From Hofstenia miamia (lineage: Eukaryota > Xenacoelomorpha > Acoela), in NCBI GenBank assembly GCA_004352715.1, contig SCFE01000003.1:3433109-3497108 (forward strand): a stretch of DNA of 64,000 bases, given 5' to 3'. The notes under the pieces are model-generated. The model saw only the letters and a list, made by a program, of their open reading frames with translations. It did not search any database and was not told the DNA's origin. Positions 14,001 to 25,262 of this stretch are shown here, piece by piece. The position numbers were made by a program, and so were the translations under genes. Numbering within the stretch: the stretch's first letter is position 1; every line of letters starts with the position of its first letter.

Positions 14001-15802
14001 TACTAAAATCAATTATTATACAATAAAAAGAATGGCGACTAGCCTTAAGTCGATTTTGTCATTCAATCTTATTGTCACTTTACCATTTTCTTCATTAAGT
14101 TGAAATGAATATAGCTTCGTTATATCTAAATATTATACTTGGGAATTGAAATTAGACACACTATATATTACTAGAACCGTCAGTGTATTGACTTTGTATT
14201 GCACTGAGAAGTTTACTCAAAATACAAGCAAGCAACATTGTATTTTTCGAAAACCCATTTAATGTACACAAGTCAATCGCTGAATAAAATAGGCATACTT
14301 GATGTTGGTGGACTTTTGAATATACATTGACATAGATTAGGAATATTCATTTATTCTTCATTGCTTTCATGACATCAAGTTCAGTGCAATATTAATCTAT
14401 GTGAGCGAATGACAATGTTTGTGTAATGGCTGTTCTCAAATCTGTCTGTGTCAGAATCAGTAATTCATGGTGTAGTCCCCGAATTAGCTCACAATTCAAA
14501 TCAATACTAACAAAGCTTAACCAATTTAAGCAGAATTCAAACATAATATACAATAAGTTTGCAAAGTAATATTTAGTTCTAGGACTACATATTACAACAA
14601 AGGAATGATTTCCTGACTTGAAATCATAAAATTGGAAGTTTTCATGTACAAATATTGCAGTATATTCAATATTATTGCAATGCATTAATGCAACTGTAAA
14701 AGTTTAGTGACATTTCCACGATTATTTTCTCTGAAATATGTATGCAACTTCTTGAACAACTGACTACAGTTTTTTACACTCATTCAGTAGATTGTACAAT
14801 ATGTGTTAAAACAAATTGGTCTTTGCATATCTCTTTTTGGTAGGTGACAATGATAACCTGTATTTTCATTAACATGTAAGTGTGTTACAATTTAGGGCCC
14901 GGTATTGAGGTTAAGGACATGGTGGCGACAGAAATGTTAGCTAACGACTTCATAATGCGTTCAATATTTTAAAACAGGGCTCGTTAACCACAATCAGATC
15001 AATTTTCTGAAAGATATACGAAAAAACAGGATTACGGATTAAAGGATAATTTCTTGGTATATATTCATTTCCCTCTTTCAGATTCAATGCATTCAAAATT
15101 TGCAATCTGCTAATATATTATGTATATTATCAATCGTATTTACCAAGTAAATTATTTTGTGATATCAAAAAGTCTATCTCCTTTTCTTTACAACTTACGC
15201 AGCTTTAAGAAAGCTTGAAAGAAGGATTCCAGGAAATAGAACATAGCTGTAACCACCCAATGTGACAAAAATCAATAAATATGATATTTTCGTAGTAAAA
15301 AAACGTAATATAAAGTTTAAGAAAATACTAATTATGTACATTTTATTTATTAATTCAGAATTTAATTAGAATATTGTCGGTTCTGTTTAAAAGCAGGCAT
15401 GTTGTGTATTTTATAACAACTGTTACATATTCAATGAATTACACATTACGTATATTTATAATTAATACTTCATTACAAAATTTTCTGCATAATATTTTTC
15501 ATTATCGCCCCTAATAATCACAATTTAATGTAGTTTTTCGGTTAAATAAAAGGTGCAAAACGACCCCAACTTTTTCAAGAAAAATCTGCGAAGTTTATTA
15601 AGCGTTGAAGATATCTAGGTATATTTGCATGTAAAAATAAAAGGTTGCAAATTTTACCACAAGCATTGTGGTTCCAATGGAACATCAACGTTCGAATAGT
15701 TGGATATATTGCACATCCATTTAAATAATCCTTCAAAAGTATGACACATGTTCTGTAATCCAATTATCCTTAGAACATATATATATATATATATATATAT
15801 AT
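11043..15802. other. no gene recognised
   Basis: About 4.7 kb of AT-rich sequence with only short open frames (the longest is 97 codons on the minus strand at 14392-14685), none with a recognisable motif. A run of G followed by TCGTTTG at 11436-11450 may be the end of a repeat related to that at 6151. Confidence 0.5.
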
Positions 15803-16802
15803 NNNNNNNNNNNNNNNNNNNNNNNNNNNNNNNNNNNNNNNNNNNNNNNNNNNNNNNNNNNNNNNNNNNNNNNNNNNNNNNNNNNNNNNNNNNNNNNNNN
15901 NNNNNNNNNNNNNNNNNNNNNNNNNNNNNNNNNNNNNNNNNNNNNNNNNNNNNNNNNNNNNNNNNNNNNNNNNNNNNNNNNNNNNNNNNNNNNNNNNNNN
16001 NNNNNNNNNNNNNNNNNNNNNNNNNNNNNNNNNNNNNNNNNNNNNNNNNNNNNNNNNNNNNNNNNNNNNNNNNNNNNNNNNNNNNNNNNNNNNNNNNNNN
16101 NNNNNNNNNNNNNNNNNNNNNNNNNNNNNNNNNNNNNNNNNNNNNNNNNNNNNNNNNNNNNNNNNNNNNNNNNNNNNNNNNNNNNNNNNNNNNNNNNNNN
16201 NNNNNNNNNNNNNNNNNNNNNNNNNNNNNNNNNNNNNNNNNNNNNNNNNNNNNNNNNNNNNNNNNNNNNNNNNNNNNNNNNNNNNNNNNNNNNNNNNNNN
16301 NNNNNNNNNNNNNNNNNNNNNNNNNNNNNNNNNNNNNNNNNNNNNNNNNNNNNNNNNNNNNNNNNNNNNNNNNNNNNNNNNNNNNNNNNNNNNNNNNNNN
16401 NNNNNNNNNNNNNNNNNNNNNNNNNNNNNNNNNNNNNNNNNNNNNNNNNNNNNNNNNNNNNNNNNNNNNNNNNNNNNNNNNNNNNNNNNNNNNNNNNNNN
16501 NNNNNNNNNNNNNNNNNNNNNNNNNNNNNNNNNNNNNNNNNNNNNNNNNNNNNNNNNNNNNNNNNNNNNNNNNNNNNNNNNNNNNNNNNNNNNNNNNNNN
16601 NNNNNNNNNNNNNNNNNNNNNNNNNNNNNNNNNNNNNNNNNNNNNNNNNNNNNNNNNNNNNNNNNNNNNNNNNNNNNNNNNNNNNNNNNNNNNNNNNNNN
16701 NNNNNNNNNNNNNNNNNNNNNNNNNNNNNNNNNNNNNNNNNNNNNNNNNNNNNNNNNNNNNNNNNNNNNNNNNNNNNNNNNNNNNNNNNNNNNNNNNNNN
16801 NN
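15803..16802. other. assembly gap, exactly 1000 N
   Basis: Unknown bases, flanked on both sides by (AT)n tracts (15778-15802 and 16803-16822). Confidence 0.98.
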
Positions 16803-17752
16803 ATATATATATATATATATATAAGCTACACAATACGTTTTGATACTATTTTTACGAAAATATTGTTAAGTAATTGTTTCGATTTGACCGTCGCAAGAGG
16901 CAGTTTGCGATGAGTCCAACTAATATTTAGATGAGGTAGATGTAACTCAGAGGTGCTTTGGAAGAGGGCATTCAAGTTCAAAACAGATTATGGTAATAAA
17001 AATTGATGACATTCTCGCGTTCAGTATTACTGAGCCAGTTCCTGAGCACAGCCCGACTCGAAATCTGGTCAGATTTATTCAGGTATCTGATGTCGCTCTC
17101 TTATCATCACAGCCAAATTCATTTGGCTGTTAGGTGACTAAGTAAAACCTTACTGGTTATATGTTGGAAATACAACTGATTTCTAATTTTATATAGGTTT
17201 TGTTGTCTGTTGTATTTAGAATAATTTGTTGTTGTAAATTGAAAATACGGGTATGGGCAAAACCTACAGTTAAGGCCGGTAGGAGTATGAACCTCTTATG
17301 CAGGTATGATAAATACCTTACCAGTACAGCCTTACTGGGCATTAACATCACAATCTTGTTATCTTTTTTCAATCTATATAGCATTCCAATAATTTTGTGA
17401 AAGTATAAAATAACTTCTATAGTCATATATTATAGACCCCCTACCTCAAAAGATAGCAAGGCATCCCTGATGTAACTTCGAAAACCAGATATGAAATTTG
17501 GTTCATCATACATATATTTTAAGCCATTTCTCATAAAATGAAAGCATTGGCTATGTACATGTCACATAATACTCGGATTTCTAAGTTTTTACAACAAAAT
17601 CAACCAAGGCGAGATGAACAGGAGTTTGCCATTTTCAAATTTATTGGCTGCAATTGTCTGGGAGCCAGCATGAATACATGTGAAATACAAACTTTGAAGT
17701 GAAAAATTGTCTATTTTGAACATTTTCATACAATTTGAAGCAAACCATAACA
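16803..17752. other. no gene recognised
   Basis: AT-rich sequence. Overlapping open frames at 17157-17426 on both strands have no recognisable features. Confidence 0.45.
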
Positions 17753-17755
17753 TTA

Positions 17756-19635
17756 AGTAGCGTGCACACTTACAACTTTGCGCGCAACCTATCTTGATTT
17801 AATGAGGCGCACAAGAAAAGTTGTAAGTGTGTACGCGATTCCAACTTTGTTGTGAACTTTTAATTCAATAATCTATTTCTGAGGAGTGCACAATTTAAAT
17901 TTGCTAACAAACTACTTTTCTTTAAAAAAAATATAATTACAAATGAAGAAAACTATTGTAATAAATTAACAGATGATATAATTATTATATTATAATAACA
18001 ATTTTAAAATTAGTGTTATTAATTTTTTTTAAATATTTTTTACTTTTGCATCCCATAATCTTCCTGTGTTTCAATATTTGTAATATTCATTTATTCTTGT
18101 ATGAGGGTTTGGCGCATTCGCACAACGTACCCTCTAACGCATAGTTTGAATTACTCATTGCTTAGTTTTCGAATATAGTAAGAATCAGGGGTGCCGTTTA
18201 TGGTATGGCCATATATGGTAAGGCGAAATTTTTTAGCAGTCCATAATGGCCATATTTTAACTTTCGTCCATATATTATGGCCATTATGTAAAATATGGTA
18301 AATGACGGTAACGAAATATACGTAGAACACATGTGGTAATACGTAATGCCAATTAAATGTAGTGATTTCTAATATTTAATAACATAAATAACAAATTGCA
18401 AGCTGCAATTAAAAGACAACCATTTTTCTGTAATATGAAATTGTAATGATATCACAAGGAAAAGCAATTCACTATGTCGTAGAAAGATTTTGAAACATTC
18501 AAAACAAATTTTAAANNNNNNNNNNNNNNNNNNNNNNNNNNNNNNNNNNNNNNNNNNNNNNNNNNNNNNNNNNNNNNNNNNNNNNNNNNNNNNNNNNNNN
18601 NNNNNNNNNNNNNNNNNNNNNNNNNNNNNNNNNNNNNNNNNNNNNNNNNNNNNNNNNNNNNNNNNNNNNNNNNNNNNNNNNNNNNNNNNNNNNNNNNNNN
18701 NNNNNNNNNNNNNNNNNNNNNNNNNNNNNNNNNNNNNNNNNNNNNNNNNNNNNNNNNNNNNNNNNNNNNNNNNNNNNNNNNNNNNNNNNNNNNNNNNNNN
18801 NNNNNNNNNNNNNNNNNNNNNNNNNNNNNNNNNNNNNNNNNNNNNNNNNNNNNNNNNNNNNNNNNNNNNNNNNNNNNNNNNNNNNNNNNNNNNNNNNNNN
18901 NNNNNNNNNNNNNNNNNNNNNNNNNNNNNNNNNNNNNNNNNNNNNNNNNNNNNNNNNNNNNNNNNNNNNNNNNNNNNNNNNNNNNNNNNNNNNNNNNNNN
19001 NNNNNNNNNNNNNNNNNNNNNNNNNNNNNNNNNNNNNNNNNNNNNNNNNNNNNNNNNNNNNNNNNNNNNNNNNNNNNNNNNNNNNNNNNNNNNNNNNNNN
19101 NNNNNNNNNNNNNNNNNNNNNNNNNNNNNNNNNNNNNNNNNNNNNNNNNNNNNNNNNNNNNNNNNNNNNNNNNNNNNNNNNNNNNNNNNNNNNNNNNNNN
19201 NNNNNNNNNNNNNNNNNNNNNNNNNNNNNNNNNNNNNNNNNNNNNNNNNNNNNNNNNNNNNNNNNNNNNNNNNNNNNNNNNNNNNNNNNNNNNNNNNNNN
19301 NNNNNNNNNNNNNNNNNNNNNNNNNNNNNNNNNNNNNNNNNNNNNNNNNNNNNNNNNNNNNNNNNNNNNNNNNNNNNNNNNNNNNNNNNNNNNNNNNNNN
19401 NNNNNNNNNNNNNNNNNNNNNAAGGTGCTTTCAAAACTGTCTTTTTCCTACAGAGTGCTTCATTGAATGGGATGTAGTGTAATTTACTGGTAAATTTAAT
19501 TAATAAAAATTGCAATACATATAATTCAACTAAAAAGTTGTGCGCAAAGTTGTAAGTGTGTACGCAAATATTTTTGCTGTGAACTTTATAATTACCCGAA
19601 AAGTTGCGAGCAAAGTTGTAGGTGTGCACGCTACT
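17756..19635. mobile_element. PIF/Harbinger-like element with gap inside
   Basis: The left end begins AGTAGCGTGCACACTTACAA and the right end is its inverse with one change. Both are directly flanked by TTA (17753-17755 and 19636-19638), the TWA-type target duplication of PIF/Harbinger elements. Just inside each end the motif AAGTTGTAAGTGTGTACGC recurs in the opposite orientation, so each terminus can fold on itself. About 906 nt in the middle (18516-19421) are unknown, so I cannot tell whether a transposase is present. Between 18190 and 18320 there is an AT-rich block of repeated ATGGCCATAT palindromes. The superfamily assignment rests on the target duplication and ends only. Confidence 0.65.
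18516..19421. other. assembly gap, 906 N
   Basis: Unknown bases inside the Harbinger-like element. Unlike the exactly 1000-nt gaps, this length may be an estimate from linking data. Confidence 0.98.
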
Positions 19636-19832
19636 TTAGAAACAATACTTAGTGTAGTATATTTGCATCATTTTGTAAAATGACAATTAGTGTCAATTTA
19701 ATAATAAGATTTGATGATAGTCATTGTTCAATTAATGATTTAAAATCCTTTTGTATTTTGATTGATCGCTCGTAAGAGGAATCCATTTTGTTTGCGTGAT
19801 TTAAAAATCAGACATCGCAGTATGGTTTGTTA

Positions 19833-20056
19833 GGCCACGTTAGACTAGTGATTTGCTCAAAAGTGATCTATCACATTTTGAGTGAATCGCACGTCTACCC
19901 ACCCGAGATAATTAGCGATGTGACGATCACGAAGAAATCGTGCGCGTTTGATTTCCTTGTGATCGTCACATCGCTAATTATCTAGGGTGGTTAGACGTGC
20001 AACGATTTCAAAAGTGACAGATCACTTTTAACCAATCACCTAGTCTAACCGTGGCC
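19833..20056. mobile_element. foldback MITE, 224 bp, TTA duplication
   Basis: An almost complete palindrome. The outer arms begin GGCCACGTTAGACTAG and are inverted at the right end with small indels. The inner arms around GATAATTAGCGATGTGACGA match their inverse nearly perfectly across a short central loop near 19948-19958. TTA flanks both sides (19830-19832 and 20057-20059). It has no coding capacity. The TTA duplication suggests mobilisation by a PIF/Harbinger transposase, perhaps that of the neighbouring family, although the termini differ from those of the element at 17756. Confidence 0.8.
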
Positions 20057-20581
20057 TTAATTTGTTCTGCTATTACTCACCGTCGGATAATAAGTGAGTT
20101 TTGTTGTTGATTAATATTTGTAAATACGCAGAAGTTTTGAATTCTGTTAATTTAAGTTTTGCTACCTTAGCTTCTAGTTGCTTTTACTTTTGCTATTACA
20201 AATTTTCCCAACCATAATTAGTTAACTTATTATTTTAACATTTTTCGGATAATAGATTTTTCCCAAATTGCCCCTTTATTATCTTCTATTTATATTATGT
20301 TATTGATCAGTATGATCAACGCTTAGGTTATCACTTCGGGCGACAGGTAAGATAACCAGAGGCTTTAAATGGTCAGATGGATAAGCTCCTTAGTCTGGGT
20401 GATAGTAGGTATTAGGTATAAGGATGAGCACGGTTAGGAAGCACGGTTTGCACGTAGCTATAATTGTTTAGTGTATTTTCTCTAGTCTAAAATGAGCTGA
20501 GAATCAAAGGTGGAATCGGGCTCCGATTTTCGAACCCGAAGGTGCATTTTCAACCCGAATCTAGCCCGAAATGCACAGGCA

Positions 20582-20778
20582 GTGTTGAGAAAAATGAAGT
20601 AATAGTCATAAAGGAGAGGAAACAAAAACTAAAACAAATGCTAATGTTTCGCAGCTGAATACAAAAGTTCGAACAATGAAGGAATAATGTTGAGAACAAT
20701 GAAGTAATATTCATAAAAGAAAGAAAACGAAAAATAAAACAAGCGCTGATGTTTTGCAACTGAATACAAAAGTTCGAG
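20582..20778. repeat. diverged tandem repeat, 2 x about 105 bp
   Basis: Two adjacent copies (20582-20686 and 20687-20778), each ending in the shared GAATACAAAAGTTCGA. They differ at many positions, so the duplication is old. It lies in the hAT element and duplicates the codons for the last part of the transposase dimerisation domain (minus-strand reading ELLYS-A/V-AKH in each copy). Confidence 0.8.
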
Positions 20779-20910
20779 TGCTTCCACAGTCTCTGGCGAT
20801 AGCGACGATCTTCGTTCAGAAACAGTGAGACCGCAAGATGAAAAATCTCGTTCGGATTGTCCAGCTGAACCCTGTGTTGCCAACACCTGACACGCCACTT
20901 TGTTCAACAC
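20641..20910 (-). pseudogene. hAT transposase C-terminal (dimerisation) remnant
   Basis: The minus-strand frame begins VACQVLATQGSAGQSERDFS and continues through a G-L-T-V-S-x-R-R-S-x-L-S-P-x-x-V-x-x-L motif. This is the characteristic C-terminal dimerisation segment of hAT transposases, which needs no metal ligand and drives oligomer assembly. It then runs into the tandem-repeated segment, which makes the tail aberrant. The upstream catalytic DDE region is absent. It is part of the deleted hAT element and not an independent gene. Confidence 0.75.
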
Positions 20911-21078
20911 AGGAAATCGCGTCTGATGAAGCTGCCAAAACGTCAGGGGATTGTCTCCAGTATAAAAAGCTTCGAGAGTCTGTAGTCATTCAATTCCTTT
21001 CTTAAACTTTCATGCGCAGTGGAATCGTGAGTTTCGTTGTGGGCGGTGTCGTAACGATATCTCATGTCGTTGAAAATG

Positions 21079-21396
21079 TCAAAGTGCTGGTCCTCTGAAG
21101 CCAAGTCTGGACGTGAACGCTTCTCTGGTGGTGGGTTTTCGGACCATAGTTTGGTAATGTTTGGCGTTGTATTTCAGGACTAGCTTGCATTTACTACAGA
21201 CAACAAAGCAATTGATTGTTTGTGGTGGGGATTCATCTTCTTCAAGCCGCTCAACCGTATCGCATTTCTTCCAAAATTCTGATCGGCCACTGGCAGGCTT
21301 AAACACAAATCTGCATGGAAAAGCTCGAATTTCTGACGTTAGCGCCGCAGCTGTACACATATCGTCAGTGTGAGTATAAGCTATACAGACTAACAA
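21079..21396 (-). pseudogene. hAT N-terminal BED zinc-finger remnant
   Basis: The frame reads through SEFWKKCDTV and then INCFVVCSKCKLVLKYN. This matches the BED finger layout: an aromatic W early, C-x2-C, a K-x-L/V-x-Y/F stretch, then a histidine region. BED fingers are the DNA-binding module at the N-terminus of many hAT transposases. The remnant sits about 170 nt upstream (on the minus strand) of the C-terminal remnant, in the right order and orientation, which shows the middle of the gene was deleted. Confidence 0.65.
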
Positions 21397-21957
21397 AAAT
21401 CAAGCCAATTAACGAAGTCAATCAATCAACCTACTTCAGTGATGTCAATAAAGGTAATTAAGTACGACGTCTATCAAAACAAATCTCGTTTGATGCTGGG
21501 GAGAATCGACACAATAAATAATCTAATTTACCTCGCTGAAACTATTTTAATTCTTGCCAGCATCCAACCCGATTTCAACCCGAAACGCCTTGGAAAATCT
21601 CGACCCGAAACCGACCCGAACCCGACTCGCTTCAAACTCTGCTGAGAATTAGGTGTTAGAAATGATTCATCGCTTCAGCCGGGAGCTATGATTCTGTAAG
21701 AGGAAGTTTGGATTTAACTTGTTCTCTGAATACTTGTTTACCTAAGGAATGGAAATGCTCTTGTTTTCTCAAAAGATAGAAGTACATAATTAACTAGTAG
21801 TTTCATCGGTTGTTTAATATTTCTAAAGATAGAATGCTTGCTGAGTGCTGCACGTGCTTCTACCACAAGTCCAGCATTCTACATTAGAGAATTAGAAAAA
21901 AACAGCAAATCTAATATAGCTGCAGGCGACTTTTTTTCTAGAAAACTTTTGAACAAA

Positions 21958-22504
21958 TTAGTCCATTGGTATCATCTCTGTCCGGCTTCTTTCAAACACC
22001 AGCAAAATTAAGTTCGTTTTTCGATCATGGAACATAGCTGATCTCTTCAGAAGATTAATCAGCGTGACAGCAGAGAAAGACCACTCACACACAGCAGTGG
22101 GGCATTAAAATGTCGCTGCGTATGTATCAGTGAAGGTTGTATGTAGTACAGAGGATAACGTTTGAGTCTCATTTTACAATATCTGGACTTACAGTTAGTG
22201 TGGTTCGTTTGACAAAATCTTTGGCGACCTGATATTCCTCCACTGGTGGGATTGTAACTTGAAGACTTTGAAGCGGCTCGAAGGCGTTGTGTTACAAGAA
22301 ATTCTCTGGTACAGAGGCCCATTCGCTGAAAATCCACTTCACATCTCCAATAACATCTTAACTACTTTCTCAAAGCATATGCTCCACAATTCTGTGCCAA
22401 TGTCTTGTTGATTATGTAATACAATGGTCTCAGTAATGACTGCATTGTCGCAACAAATGATTTTTCGACAAACGCGTTTTCAGGTTCGCCATCTACTCCT
22501 ACCG
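21958..22504 (-). pseudogene. hAT (DUF4371-type) transposase C-terminal relic
   Basis: The minus strand reads CEWSFSAVTLINLLKRSAM and continues to a stop at 21958. This is a slightly altered form of the C-E-R-S-F-S-A-x-R-R-x-K-x-x-L-R-S-x-M block that ends DUF4371-type hAT transposases. Weaker coding-like stretches continue upstream in shifted frames to 22504. There, an 8-bp target duplication marks the insertion of a younger MITE. The relic appears to resume beyond it at 22868. Frameshifts make it non-functional. Confidence 0.6.
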
Positions 22505-22512
22505 CTAATGAG

Positions 22513-22859
22513 CAGATTTGGAACCAGGCCGGTTTTTCTGCCCGGGCCCGCATCAACACGGAAAAACTCAGACCTAGGCCCGGCTGAGAAAATGTACCGT
22601 TTTATTCATTTTTCTTGAATGTTCTACATGTACATGTATTCAACGTGCAATATTATTATATTTCATTTGAGATCTCTACATATTTACTCATGTAAACCGT
22701 CACAGGAATTGAAGCATTGAATTCAACATATGATCTTATTCAATTAATGAACATACACTTAACTTCAGACATGATAAATTTCGGCCCGGCTGTTAAATTT
22801 TTCAGGCCCGGACAGGATACTTACAAATAATTCCAGGCCCGGGCCCGGTTCCAGCTTTG
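22513..22859. mobile_element. hAT MITE, 347 bp, nested in older hAT relic
   Basis: Flanked by the exact 8-bp direct repeat CTAATGAG (22505-22512 and 22860-22867). The ends are inverted: CAGATTTGGAACCAGGCC on the left and CAAAGCTGGAACCGGGCC (minus strand) on the right. The subterminal regions are rich in GGCCCGGGCC, a striking GC contrast with the AT-rich core. There is no coding capacity. It splits an older hAT coding relic, which gives the relative age of the two insertions. Confidence 0.85.
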
Positions 22860-22867
22860 CTAATGAG

Positions 22868-24219
22868 GTTGGCATCACTGATTCTTGAACACGACATCAC
22901 TGCAGAGGAGCTGCAATTGACTCCGAAGGCCATCTAAGATTGACATTGCTTTTCCGAAATTGACTAACAACCTTGGAGAATTTTACTCCCAAGAGATATC
23001 AGCCCAGTGACTCTCTTCACGAAAACAGCACAAAACCAGAAATCTGTTCTTTTACTGAGGTTCAAGTTCCCGATTGCCTGAGTCATTTTGTCAACATAAA
23101 ATATGTTAATTGATGTTGCTTTCAAGGCATTGAACACTAGGAATGGAAATAATTTGAATATTTTTACAAAAAAACCGAATTTCTCATTGAAAAACAATTC
23201 TTATTTGCATGTAATTCAGGCATAAGAATATGTTTTAGCAATAATCTTCATCATTGCATGAGCGTGCCCTACCCCATAGATGCGTCCATGTAAAAACCTT
23301 TCAATATTTAATTACAGGCTTGGATAAAATTGTCCCAAATTCTGACAAAGCGGTTTTTTACACTCGTGGAAATAAAGTTAATGTGATTGAAATATTAAAA
23401 GATGTGAAAATCATCTTTCTAAATCAGCAATTTTTTGGATGACAGTAGGTTGTTAAAAAATGAATAGTTTTGGGAAATTCGAGCACGTATTTTATAATAG
23501 TATTTCAGCAACGGCGGAACGAATTTTGGTTAGGTTATTACCCAATACATTGACTAAACAATAGCACTTCAAGAAAAAATCAAGGAAGTTCTATGGAATA
23601 TACAAAAAATTCTAAGAGGAGAGAGACTATTCCTATTTGCGCCGCCAGTGTAGAATTTTGTAATTATTCTCAATAAACAAGCTTTTTATCAATCACAGAA
23701 AAATGAATATGGATCAATTACTGCGGATATTTAAAATCTGCACCTGGTTCAAGTCTACTGCTATGAATTGCCACAATTTGCATTCACGAATTTCTGACTT
23801 CTTAATTCGGTGTTAGTTCGTTAGTGGGATAAACTAATTATGAATTTCAAATTGAGCAATCAACATTACAATCTGCATCACCGTACTAGTGAATTTCTAC
23901 AATCCACATCTAATCTGTAACTACCAAATTAATTTTCATTTTAAGCTTTCTCTAGAAAATTAAAAACATTATTACAAATACAAAGAGTATCTTTGAATTT
24001 ATTAGTTGTCTGCTTGTTGCCGTTTTAGTGTCTAATGATAAATAATTAATCTGTACAAACCTGCGATTAATCTAGTGCTTACAATAGATTTTTTCTCTAC
24101 TTATTAATATTATTGTTTTAAGTCAATTAAACATTATGTTATCATCCTGCAGTGCTATGAGACTTCAAATTTTACTAAAAAAACATTAAATATTTAAAAT
24201 TTTTAAGCAGTTTAAGTTA
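22868..24219. other. no gene recognised
   Basis: The first 100 bases probably belong to the interrupted hAT relic. The remainder is AT-rich with short frames (77 codons minus at 22964, 62 codons plus at 23254) that show no recognisable motif. Confidence 0.45.
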
Positions 24220-24240
24220 AATATATATATATATATATAT
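24220..24240. repeat. (AT)n microsatellite
   Basis: A perfect AT run of about 21 nt. Confidence 0.9.
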
Positions 24241-25137
24241 CTGTAAAGTATTTTGTGTGACTATAATAGTCATGTTGCATCTGTCATGGTATTCTTCATA
24301 TCAGACAATCAAATTAGAATTTTTTAGACATCTATGTGATGCGATTACTATCTTTGATGACGTCATCAAATTTGAAAATGTGTGGTCTTTGCGATTGGAA
24401 ATGTTTGGAATTTCATGATTTTACTTATTTTTTACTCTTTAACAAAAATATGATTTTGCAAAAATAGGAAGGACATACTCCCGATCAAAAAACAATGTGA
24501 TACTTAAATGAGCAGAAATTTCGAAAAAAATTTATGGTTATGTTATGAACACTAATAAAAGTCAGCAAAAGTAATCTTATTAAGAAAGCTCTCACGACTT
24601 TTTGAGGAATAATAAAAATTTATTTTGAGAAGGGGATGAATCGCCCCACTTCAGATCAAATAGGGTTTACCCGAATTTCAGGTGACTCATCATGACCTAC
24701 TAAAAATTTCATAGGGATATTAGAAATTTTCTGATTATCGGTCAACGATACTGTAGTAGTAATTAGCATCAGAACGAAAACATGTTAAATTAACGCGCTA
24801 AGAATTATCTTTGAATAAACTTACATTTACTAAAAATACAGTGGAGATTTACAGTATGATGTTTACAATATTTAATACTTTAACATTGTTTAACAGTTCG
24901 TGACTGTGTGGGGTGCAATTGAACCCAAGCAAATTTACTTAAATATTTTTCGCAAAATATTGCAGTTACACAAATGAAATTCTATGACTTTTCATTGAAC
25001 AAAGAAACATTTCAAATGGAAAAAACTTTCAAGTTCAATTTGCGAAAATTTATATTTAGGACTGTTTGGGGTTCACATGCACTCCAATATCTATGTGCTG
25101 GTTAATAAAAATTACTAACAAAATTATCAACATACAT
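24241..25137. other. no gene recognised
   Basis: AT-rich sequence. A segment at 24635-24740 with CGCCCC resembles, loosely, the termini of the candidate MITE at 6151, but no second end was found. Confidence 0.4.
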
Positions 25138-25194
25138 ATATAGGAATGTATTTATATATAATATATACATTATATATAAAAATAAATAAACAAG

Positions 25195-25240
<46 letters not shown>

Positions 25241-25262
25241 TATAAGATAAGATAAGATAAGA
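25138..25262. repeat. AT-rich microsatellite joined to (ATAAG)4
   Basis: An (AT)n tract with interruptions ends in four copies of ATAAG at 25242-25262. Read on the minus strand this is (CTTAT)4, directly at the 3' end of the adjacent reverse-transcriptase relic. Short tandem repeats of this kind are a common 3' tail of CR1-like non-LTR elements. Confidence 0.75.

Larger units (their letters stand above)
20505..21641 (-). mobile_element. internally deleted hAT transposon
   Basis: The 8-bp direct repeat CTGAGAAT flanks the element (20497-20504 and 21642-21649), as expected for hAT. The ends are imperfect inverted repeats (CAAAGGTGGAATCGGG and CAGAGTTTGAAGCGAG) followed by CCCGA-rich subterminal repeats on both sides. 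Inside, on the minus strand, are an N-terminal BED zinc-finger piece and a C-terminal dimerisation piece, with the central catalytic region missing. It is therefore a non-autonomous derivative of about 1.14 kb. Confidence 0.8.

Noticed and set aside
18205-18230. CCATATATGG, a perfect CArG (SRF-type) box
   Set aside because: It lies among repeated ATGGCCATAT palindromes inside a transposable element, so the match is likely incidental.
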